A stretch of DNA of 64,000 nt from Riptortus pedestris (taxonomy: Eukaryota > Arthropoda > Insecta > Hemiptera > Alydidae): the NCBI GenBank assembly GCA_019009955.1, contig CM032228.1, forward strand, positions 180,762,001 through 180,826,000, in the 5' to 3' direction. Position 1 is the first letter of the stretch. Each line of letters opens with the position of its first letter. The notes below the pieces were generated by a model. The model saw nothing but the letters and a program-made list of their open reading frames with translations. It was not told the origin of the DNA and did not search any database. Made by a program: the position numbers and the translations under genes. This document shows positions 55,741 through 64,000 of this stretch, in pieces.

Positions 55741-56480
55741 TGATGTGAATAAGCTGAGAGTCAAGGAATAAGAGCTTGTCTTACTCAATGAGTTTATTAA
55801 TCCTCCACTCTACATGTTTCATACCACCCTTGGTATCTCATCGGTTACTATTCTGTCATAAATTAAAATTTCTTAGTCTATATGTGTCAAGCGCCTTCTA
55901 CATAGTGCCTACCATGGGAGAAGCAACTGTAAGAAATTGCAATCAGTGTAGTCAAAGATATTGTAACTTGAGATGGCTTTCTCCGGTTCTTAGGTCCGGG
56001 TATGAAATATGTAGAGTGAAGCTCTAATAAACTCATTTACTAAGGCAAGCTTTTTATTCTTTGACTCTCAACCTATAATCAAGAGAGAAGTTTGAATTTG
56101 TGGTCACTCAAATAGTATGCCATAATTATAAATTGTTAAAAGATTTGAGTTACCCTATTTGTTATTATACCATGAGAAATTCAAACCAACTGGAAAGAGT
56201 TAGTCCTTGACAGAATTAGGGGTATTCATATATCAGTTTTGTTATTGTGAACAAACAAAATTAGAATTCTAGTTTATTGCAATGATTATATTGAAATAAT
56301 ATTGATTCACTAATCTTACATATAGAATAAATAATGCTTTCTCCTGTTTGTCGATATGGGTCTTGCTCATTTCGTGCCAGCAAAATAATTTTTACTGATT
56401 AAAGAAAGAATATTAAACTCTTTTCTTTTTTTTAACAGAGCTGTACATTCTACAAGAATAACATTGAGCATTGTGTGTGT
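55741..56480. other. Between the LINE fragment and family A
   Basis: Nothing firm. A short duplication-like symmetry: CTCAACTATAATC-type text near 56067 and GCTGAGAGTCAAGGAATAAG near 55753 share a reversed GACTCTCA word. No gene recognised. Confidence 0.35.
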
Positions 56481-56600
56481 TTAGCAGATTTCCATTAAGG
56501 GAAATCAGCTATTGAGGTCGTACTCATGACGCGAGTTTTGAAACATTTCCTCAAAAGTCCATCGATCCTACCCAGGAGATGACGAAAATGAGGTCCGTTC

Positions 56601-56668
<68 letters not shown>

Positions 56669-57150
56669 CTGTTAACGCTCTAGCGGTCGCAATTTTTGTT
56701 TGATCGTTACCAAACTTCATATTTAAGCGTTTTACGTAAAAAGAAAGATCAAGTTCGTTAATGGCTGAAATCGGACCAGTGGGAGGGGGGTTTAGAGGTA
56801 GGGATTTTTGAAAATTCAAAATATCTCCGTTATTATGCGTCGGATCGAAATATTGTATAGAATCAATCTTATTGTAAATTAAATGTACTAAAAAATATTG
56901 TTCTATACATTTATTCTGTATCTTGAATATTAACCGAGATATTTGCATTTGTATTGTGTGTGTGGTCGACGGAACCCCGCCATGTTCCGGACTCTCCGCC
57001 GAGAGCTCTGGTGGCCGTTTCCAGAACTATTCGTCCCTCGTGAATAGGTTTAGAGATCCCTTCCTACTACAGCTGTTATTAGGCGGATTTCTCTATTGTA
57101 AAGCTTCACGTGGAAAATCTGCTTAGTTTACGCAGCCCCTGCGTGACGGA
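56481..57150 (-). mobile_element. Family A copy, complete, minus orientation
   Basis: Both ends are present: the hairpin end (TTAGCAGATTTCC with GGAAATCAGCT) at 56481, and the start (reverse complement of TCCGTCACGCAGGGGCTGCG) at 57150. A long (TA)n lies inside at 56606-56664. It is nearly identical to 47114-47722. Confidence 0.75.
56606..56664. repeat. (TA)n microsatellite inside a family A copy
   Basis: About 29 TA units at the position where family A copies carry such a tract. Confidence 0.95.
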
Positions 57151-57954
57151 CTTTTACTTTTTTTATGAAGTAAAGGAAGTATTGTAATCACAAAAACTTT
57201 CAGATATCAACGGAATTAATCATTTTGACCTCCCCTGAACCCCTTTTGACTACTTTCATTGCAACGTCTCTTCATAACTCCCAAACGACTAGTCTTAGAA
57301 TATTGAAAATTAATATTTAGGACTATTGTACTGTGTTGAGCCTCCTTTAATCAAAATCGACTAAGGAGGGGAGAGGTTTAGAGAGGGATTGAAATAAAAA
57401 TTTGCAAATTTCTTCGTACCTATTAGAGATATAAAAATTTGTATAGAGCCATATTTGTTTATTATGAAAAGCTATAAATATTGTTTTAAGACATTTTTTG
57501 ATTCCACGTAATTGAATAGAGGTAGCATACATTACTATCAAATGAAGTAGTTTTAAATTATGTATATCAAATCATTCTGTTTATTTAGTTTAATATGAAT
57601 AAAAGGAAGTCTTATAGTGACCATTACAGATTTTTCGGTTGAAGATGTATTCAGAAAGTAATATTTAGGCAAAGTTATAATGTTGTCAATTTTTTTTTAT
57701 CTAAATAAATACGTACACTAACGGTAGAAAGAATGAATTAAACGATTCTGTAGTAATCCAGAATAAAATTACTAAATTATGAACAAGAAGGAAAGTTTCA
57801 CAAGAAATCTAATATTCACATGAAAGTGGTAAAGATTCTGAGAAATTCCCAGACAGAGGTGAAATCGCATATTACAAAAGAAGCCCAATTGTTACTAGAT
57901 CAAATGTCAGGCCCTATAGCACCCCCCCCCCCTAAGCTATTTTTAAATAAAATT
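57151..57954. other. Plain sequence before a SINE
   Basis: Weak core-like words (GTATAGAGCCATATTTG) suggest an old family A relative at about 57340-57500. A C-run lies at 57920-57932. No gene recognised. Confidence 0.35.
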
Positions 57955-58150
57955 ATTTATTATCTCCTCGTTATGCTACGGAGGCTAATTTAGTGGTTAT
58001 CTACAGGTTACCACCGATTTTTATTGAGGGTTGGGCTATTGGTTTTATTTAGTAAGTTCGTCATTAAATAAATTCCTGTTGCCTTTGTGGGAATCAATCC
58101 ACACGACTCTAGTTTTACCAATACCTCAACACACATGCCAAACCAGAGTA
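57955..58150 (-). mobile_element. SINE, nearly complete, minus orientation
   Basis: GTTATCTACAGGTTACCACC, AAGTTCGTCATTAAATAAAT and a B-box-like GATTGATTCCCACA on the minus strand. Confidence 0.65.
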
Positions 58151-58357
58151 TTAAAAAAAAATTTTTTCTTGACTGGTAGCATTAATATATTTAATATGTT
58201 GTGCACTGACATATTCTGTTATGTTGTTTTAGTCTAATTACTTCCAATGAGCGTAAACTAATTGAATAAAAAAACTGGTGAAACAATAAAGAAGTTACTA
58301 TACAAAAATATAGGGAAACTATTTTAACAGCTTATTCCCCTCACCTCTTACAAAAAA

Positions 58358-58540
58358 AGTCCGTCACGCAGGGGCTGCGTAAAGTACGCAGATTTCCCAC
58401 GTGAAGTTTTACAATAGAGAAATTTCACGAGAGCCGAACAGTGACTGAAACGGCCGAACTAGCTTTCGGCGGAAACTCACGACTAGAACTGAAGTTAGCC
58501 GATCTCATCTCGTCCGTTCTCCGCACACACTTAATAAAAT
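58358..58540 (+). mobile_element. Family A copy, 5' part only
   Basis: GTCCGTCACGCAGGGGCTGC, AGTACGCAGATTTCCCACG and about 130 following bases, ending where the next copy starts. Confidence 0.6.
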
Positions 58541-58542
58541 GT

Positions 58543-59452
58543 CCGTTACGCAGGAGCTGCGTAAACAAAGCAGATTTTCCTCGTGAAGATTTAGTAATAG
58601 ATAAACCTACATACGGCTAACTGAACAACTATTAATTAAGTGAATAAATACAAAGGTAATAAGAAATCTTTCCCCTATCAGCGGGACGCGTCTCAAATGT
58701 AAACGAACAATTCTGCCAACGGGTCACCGGAAAGTGACGCATATCAGAATATAACGTATTCATCTCATTGAAAACTATGTACTATACCTTGTACTGTAAT
58801 TTTTAATGAATCAGAATAATTTTTATCTCAATCAATCAAATTTTAGTAGTCCAAGAATTTAAGGCGGAGAGGGGGGGGGGGGTCACAAGAATATATTTGC
58901 ATATATCTCGTATAAAAGGTCTCTGGAAATATACTGAAGACTGAAAAATGCAAATATCTTGGTTAATATTCAAGATAGAGAATAAATATATATATACAAA
59001 TATTTATAGTAAATGTAAGTTGCAATAAGGTTCATCCTATACAATTTTTCGTTCCGACTTATAGTAATGGAGATATTTCAAATTTCTCCCCCTGGTCCGA
59101 TTTCAGCCGTTAACAAACTTGATATTTCTTTTTACATAAAACGACTAAATATCGAGTTTGGTAGCGATGAAACAAAAATTGCGATCGCTAGCGCGGTAAC
59201 AGATATATATATATGTTTGTTACCGCTCTAGCGGTAGTAATTTTTGTTTCATCGCTACCAAACTCGATATTTAGTCGTTTTAAGTAAAAAGAAAGATATA
59301 CAAACACACGCACAGTTTTGAAGGGACCTTATTTTCGTCATCTCCTGGGTAGGATCAATGGACATTTGAAGAAAAATTTTGAAAATCGCCTTATGAGTAC
59401 GATTTCAATAGAAACCGTAAGTCACTTCCTTAAGGGAAATCTGCTAAAATGC
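58543..59452 (+). mobile_element. Family A copy containing an internal palindrome
   Basis: Starts GTCCGTTACGCAGGAGCTGC and ends GGGAAATCTGCTAAAA. The middle holds a head-to-head duplication of the core around (TA)n at about 59122-59298. A truncated copy precedes it (58358-58540) and the start of another follows directly. Confidence 0.65.
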
Positions 59453-59500
59453 TGTTACTCAGGGGCTGCGCAACTAAGCAGAATTCCCACTTACTGGTAT
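59453..59500 (+). mobile_element. Family A 5' fragment abutting the previous copy
   Basis: CTCAGGGGCTGCGCAACTAA then GCAGAATTCCCAC, directly after the terminal CTGCTAAAA of the preceding copy. Confidence 0.55.
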
Positions 59501-59999
59501 AACGTATCCTGATCTCCATTCAATACATATTTACGTTGCATATTAATTATTTATTTAATTTTATTTTATTACGAATTATATAAACAAAATCATAGGTACT
59601 GAACACCTTGTAGGAAGTGATAGTGGAAGTTGTGGGTAATCAGATAATAGTAGGAAATAAGATAATATATGCCAGAATTAAAAGAGTATAATTCTGGCAT
59701 TATTATCTTATTCCCTCCGATATGCTGACGCCGTTTCCCCAAACAGGTAATTATGTTAACTTATTACCTGTTAAATGTTGGCATTATTGGAATTGCTTTC
59801 TACTTACGACAGACTCTTTCTAAACAATGTGTGCTAGGGGTGGTTTTTGACAGAAAATATGTACTTTATTGATAATATTTAATTATAATAAATGCTTTTC
59901 ATGATTATGATTTGAATTATTCACGGTGTGTCAAACAATGGAGAGGGATTGATTGGGAGCTCATTTTCATTCATTGTTTTAAACTAAAATTTCTATTCT

Positions 60000-60345
60000 A
60001 AAAGTCCCTGGCGGAAAAATAATACGCCCATATGGGAATTATAATTGTACACATTGAAACCATGCTATAAAAATACTCTCATTATTCAGGCTCTAATGAT
60101 TTCCCGTTAAAGCGTTGACCTTTATCTCACATGGTAAACCTAGAGTGGCGAGTTCGATTCTTGCCTGGGCAAAGGAAATTATTTAGTGACGAAATTCATT
60201 AAATAACGTCCTAAAATCCCACCCTGGCTAGAAAAGGGTGGTAACCTGTAGATAGCCCGTCCCAATTAGCCTAAGTTGCAAAAAGTGGACGTTAATAAAT
60301 AAATAAATAAATAATGATTTCCCGAGTGAAGCCGGATGTCTTAGC
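60000..60345 (-). repeat. Family B copy interrupted by a SINE
   Basis: Minus-orientation text runs to AATGATTTCCCG at 60106, is broken by a SINE, and resumes with the same bases at 60312 to the head (GAGTGAAGCCGGATGTCTTA). Confidence 0.65.
60107..60311 (+). mobile_element. tRNA-derived SINE with target duplication
   Basis: The body has a polymerase III B-box-like GAGTTCGATTCTT, then TAGAAAAGGGTGGTAACCTG and TAGCCCGTCCCAATTAGCC, and ends in (AATA)n. It is flanked by the 13 bases TAATGATTTCCCG on both sides (60094-60106 and 60312-60324). Confidence 0.85.
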
Positions 60346-60346
60346 T

Positions 60347-60351
<5 letters not shown>

Positions 60352-60398
<47 letters not shown>
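60352..60398. repeat. (TA)n microsatellite between two family B heads
   Basis: About 23 TA units, with a minus-oriented family B head on the left and a plus-oriented one on the right. Confidence 0.95.
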
Positions 60399-60399
<1 letters not shown>

Positions 60400-60402
60400 T
60401 AG

Positions 60403-61668
60403 CTCAAATACCCGGCTTCGCTCGGGAATTCATTTGAGGCTGAATGGTGATGGTATATTTTTGGCAAGGCTTTATTTTGCACAATATTTTGACATTTACC
60501 CGTCCCAGTGTTTAGGGGTAACACCCGTCGTTTCTGGGGATTTGTTAATAATAAAATTAATTTGTTATGTAAGACTTCACTGTCCTGCATATTGTCATAT
60601 TTCCCGTTTCCTCTGCATTATGCATAGATTTGAATTATTAAGGAGAAAATATTGACATACATTTGAATTAATTGTTAGCAAATTTCTATAAATAACAAAA
60701 TAAACAACTTTTGTTATGTGCATATTTGCCGAAGTCCCAATAGGAAATCACTATTATTAATTTCAGGCTTCCCTTATAACCCCCACTCCTGCCCGTCCCT
60801 AGAAATGTTAGTATGGCTTATTATAGTATAAGGAAGGCGTTCGTGCTAATACACATACTGAGTGTTTTATTTAGTTCGGTTGAGTCTTTTGTGCCAAATA
60901 AAATTGTTGACTCCCGCTATAATTTTTAGCGTATAACGCCTTTATACTTCCGTATACGGCAAAAGTGTATATAACAAAAGTTACTGTAAATAACAAAATA
61001 AACAACTTTTGTTATAGGCATATTTGCTGAATAAGCAATAGGAAACGAAATATCGCTATTTTTAATTTCAGGCCTCCCTTATAACCCCCACTCCTGCCCG
61101 TCCCTAGAAATGTTAGTATGGCTTATTATAAGGAAGGCGTTAGTACTAATTCACATACCGAGTTTGGTTTAGTTCGGTTGAGTCTTTTGTGCCAAATAAA
61201 ATTGTGAACTCCCCCTATAGTGTTTAGCGTATAACTCATTTGTACTTCCGTATACGGCAACAGTGCATATAACAAAAGTTACTCTAAATTACAAAATAAA
61301 CAACTTTTGTTATGTGCATATTAGCTGAAAAAGCAATAGGAACCGAAATATCGCTATTTATAATTTCAGGCCTCCCTTATAACCCCCACTCCTGATTGTC
61401 TTAGAGAAAATTAATATAGCCTAAAGTCTAAGTTGGGCAAGTAGTAATATACATACCAAGTTTCATAAAATTCGGTTCAGCCGTTTATGCGTGAAAAGGT
61501 AACAAACAAACAAACAAATAAACAAACAAACAAACAAACAAACAAACAAACAAACAGACACCAAAGAAACAAAATGCAGTTATGGTGTCTATGACATGTG
61601 AAACGAAAAGTTATCGTGAAAATTCGCGAAAAAAATCAATGTACAGACAGAGGTTACAATTTTATATA
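60403..61668 (+). repeat. Family B copy, long, with duplicated middle
   Basis: Head with CCCGGCTTCGCTCGGGAATT at 60411. The block containing ACAACTTTTGTTATGTGCAT, CCCTTATAACCCCCACTCCT and CCTTTATACTTCC-like text occurs about three times in tandem (60700-60960, 60985-61255, 61295-61490). The tail has AATTCGGTTCAGCCGTTTAT, then (CAAA)n and GTACAGACAGAGGTTAC before (TA)n. Confidence 0.7.
61501..61556. repeat. (CAAA)n microsatellite in a family B tail
   Basis: About 13 units of CAAA with one ATAA variant, directly after AAAAGGTAA. Confidence 0.95.
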
Positions 61669-61737
61669 TATATATAGATTATTATTATTATTAGTATATA
61701 TATGTACATATACACATACACACACACACACACATAT

Positions 61738-62100
61738 TTGTCTGTTACCGCTCTAGCGGTCATAATTTTTATTTGTTTTATCGTTAAAAACCTCAATATG
61801 TAAGAGTTCCATGCAAAAGTAAAGATCAAGTTCGTTAACGGCTAAAATGGGTCGGGGGAGGGGTACAGTGGTGAATTTGGAAAATTCAAAATATCTCCGT
61901 TATTATACGTTGGATCGTAAAATGTTATAAAACCAATTTTATTTTAAATGTAATTACCAATAAATGCTGCTCTATACATGTCTCTAATACAAATATTAAC
62001 CCAGGTATTTGGCTTTATCCGACTTCAATTAACCCCGCACTCCTACTCATGTCATAAGAAGAATAAGATCTTCATACTAAGCTTAAATGCCAAATATTGT
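61738..62100 (-). mobile_element. Family A fragment, minus orientation
   Basis: TGTTACCGCTCTAGCGGTCA, then GATCAAGTTCGTTAACGGCT and TATCTCCGTTATTATACG, all core pieces. It follows a (CA)n tract at about 61714-61732. Confidence 0.55.
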
Positions 62101-62994
62101 TTTTGTGAGACCTTTATACATGCAATTTTGATGTGCGGTGATGACATTAATTAAGATTTTACCCTCTTGTCTGGATAATGTTTATTTGATCTCATCATCA
62201 TGTTCATACTCGATATTTAACTGTTTCAGTCAACACTAAGATCATATTTGTTATTGGCAGGGATCACAACAGAAATATTTGATATTTATTCAATATCAAA
62301 GTTAATGTTCATGACCTTATGAATTGTTAAATTTATACTGGTTTGTAATTAATCAAATGGATATTGTTATTTTTATATGCATTTTAATGTGTATGGGCCA
62401 AGTATTAGATGTTGGCATAAGCTCCTAGTACCGAGATTCTTGTGCTAATCAGAGGAGCAGTGTGTTATCCAGGTCAGATTTGTGAAAATAAGGTGAATGA
62501 AATGAATTCTTCTGGTTCCAATTCTTTTATTATACAATTTGTAAATCATTAATTTACCGTAACTACTAGGCCTCCCTCTATCAGAAGGGTCTGACAGTAG
62601 CATGTTCAAATATTCAAATTATTTAATTGATTCATTTAATTTTTATTTACTTTAATCATTTTGATAATGAAGAGACAAGCACTGACAGCAGGGACTTCGG
62701 GACTTCATTGTGGTACAGAAAAGATTCAGTTCCCTTTGAGCTGTGCCAGTAAGCTCTTGTTCTTGGAACAGAGGTAAGACAACACCTCTGTTACCTTCAA
62801 ACTCTAAACACTGTCACAGCATAAAATTGGAACTTTCAGTCCTTTTCAACTGAGCAAATAGAGTTCCAGCAGTGACTTATAATACATACCCCCAAAACCA
62901 ACTGAATCTTTGCATTTCTTAATATGCACATTCAGTCTAGATATTTCCTGAGCAATGCTGGGTATCTCAGCTTTTGTTTAGAAACGTAAAATAT
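62101..62994. other. Plain sequence before the plus-strand LTR
   Basis: An open stretch at 62669-62779 (KIQFPLSCASKLLFLEQR) ends near a GTAAG and might be an exon, but no family is recognised and no good acceptor precedes it. An older repeat-like patch lies at 62880-62960. Confidence 0.3.
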
Positions 62995-63170
62995 TGTTGC
63001 GAAAATTAAATAGATGAATAATCCTTCAGAGAGAGGGAGAGAGAGAGTCGCGTATTTGGAAAGTGTGACGTAGATCAAAAGAGACCGACGGAGGGTCGAG
63101 ACGCTTCTACGCTCGTCTAGCCCAGCCTCGAATGAACTAGACAATTCTCCTTTGATGTATGCCGACAAGC

Positions 63171-63203
63171 TATATAAAGAGGGCCTGCCGGGAGTCAGTC
63201 AGT
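63171..63203 (+). promoter_or_regulatory. TATA box and initiator inside the LTR
   Basis: TATATAAA at 63171-63178 is followed about 25 bases later by two overlapping arthropod initiators, TCAGTC and TCAGTT, at 63195 and 63199. The spacing is that of an RNA polymerase II core promoter. Confidence 0.6.
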
Positions 63204-63335
63204 TTTTTGATTCTCACCTGTCTTGATGTTCACATCAGTGCTACAGTGCGACTTAGTACAGTGCGGTAAAGTGTTTTTATAAGAAGAACAGTGTTGTGCC
63301 GTGACTGTAAGTAACAGTTTAGTGCCGTGTTTAAG

Positions 63336-63424
63336 ACAGTGCAGTGCCGCGAAGTAAAGGACAGTGCAGTGCCGCGAAGTAAAGGACAGTGCAGTGCCGC
63401 GAAGTAAAGGACAGTGCAGTGCCG
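63336..63424 (+). repeat. Tandem repeat, 25-base unit, about 3.6 copies
   Basis: Units start ACAGTGCAGTGCCGCGAAGT at 63336, 63361, 63386 and 63411 (the last partial). They are identical where complete. They lie in the transcribed leader of the LTR. Confidence 0.9.
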
Positions 63425-63668
63425 TCTTGTTGTGAATTTCAGTGACCGTGAGTGAATTGCTGGACTGTGTAATCTGAAGAACAGCGACACTATCAGTCTA
63501 TACTGTGAGTAGTCATTAAGAATAATTACGAAGTTTATTGTGCATTATCCAAATAAATTGTGCAGTGATAAAAACTGTGAAACTTGCGAGTATTTAATTT
63601 TGCAATCCAAAAGAACTCTTATTAAAAACGTTTATTACTGATTTTTGGTAATAAAAACTTAACAATAT

Positions 63669-64000
63669 TATCTAAAGAAGTCCCTTTTAATTAGTCCTCT
63701 AAAGCAAATTCGGTCCCACAAGTCAAACGAAAGTCTATTGACTCATAGCTTTTAGTAGAAGGAAAGGTGTTAAAATAGCTGATATGTTTATACGGTAGCA
63801 TCATATTTTGTTTCACCTTTTTTTTTTTTTTATTATTAAATTCATTAGGTCATACCCATTAGTTTAATCAGTAGAGGTACTAAATTATTAAAAATTTGAA
63901 GTACGCATAATTAAAAAACTGAACATAAAAATATGCCTCATAGAAGTTAGAAATCTCCTTGACTCCCACAAGACTAATCTAAAAGTTTGGTTATCTATTT
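63669..64000. other. Right edge of the window
   Basis: AT-rich, with a T-run at about 63818-63831. Nothing recognised. Confidence 0.5.

Larger units (their letters stand above)
62995..63664 (+). mobile_element. Solo LTR (Gypsy-like), plus orientation
   Basis: It starts TGTTGCGAAAATT and ends AACTTAACA, and is flanked by ATAT at 62991-62994 and 63665-63668. Its first 11 bases equal those of the LTR at 47849-48585, but the bodies differ. It carries a TATA box, an initiator and a tandem repeat. No internal region follows. Confidence 0.7.

Noticed and set aside
63230..63490. 86-codon minus frame with repeated HCTVL text
   Set aside because: Produced by the 25-base tandem repeat in the LTR leader.

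Overview
The window is nuclear DNA from an animal, most likely an arthropod. It is AT-rich and has long introns with GT-AG borders. It also carries a dense load of insect-type mobile DNA: mariner, Tigger/pogo, BEL/Pao, Penelope-like, LINE and SINE sequences, and LTRs. No bacterial operon, CRISPR array, rRNA or tRNA gene was seen. I cannot name the species.

Two conserved protein genes can be assembled exon by exon and lie head to head. On the minus strand, positions 38513 down to 4509 hold an 11-exon orthologue of APPBP2 (589 codons), a TPR protein that serves as a cullin-2 ubiquitin ligase receptor. On the plus strand, positions 39155-43814 hold a 3-exon orthologue of IFT20 (131 codons), a subunit of the ciliary IFT-B complex. 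Their start codons are 641 bases apart, so the interval 38514-39154 is probably a shared bidirectional promoter. The last two exons of a third gene, which I do not recognise, lie on the minus strand at 54980-52288 and are followed by a poly(A) signal at 52210.

Layout from left to right. 1-4500: flank with repeats. 4509-38513: APPBP2. Introns 1 and 2 are 100 and 78 bases, while introns 7 to 10 are 4 to 6 kb and filled with mobile DNA: an inverted pair of Penelope fragments (6998-7690), a Tigger element (10883-13046), a mariner (13334-14664), an internally deleted BEL/Pao element (about 15553-19450), a Penelope GIY-YIG fragment (about 24170-24900) and a 226-base palindrome (25190-25415). 39155-43814: IFT20, with a decayed mariner and a LINE fragment in intron 2. 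43815-64000: mostly repeats, including two solo LTRs, each flanked by ATAT, LINE and Tc1/mariner relics, the unrecognised gene, and many copies of two interspersed families.

Family A has conserved ends, a shared subterminal inverted motif, an internal (TA)n tract and a terminal hairpin. This resembles non-autonomous Helentron/DINE-1 elements. Family B starts with CTAGCTAAGGTACCCGG and has a hairpin head. A tRNA-derived SINE family is also present; one copy sits inside a family B copy with a 13-base target duplication. Apart from these, no operon-like or novel multi-gene system was found. The more unusual items are the family A elements, the large palindromes, the inverted Penelope pair with a partial hammerhead-like motif, and the unidentified gene.
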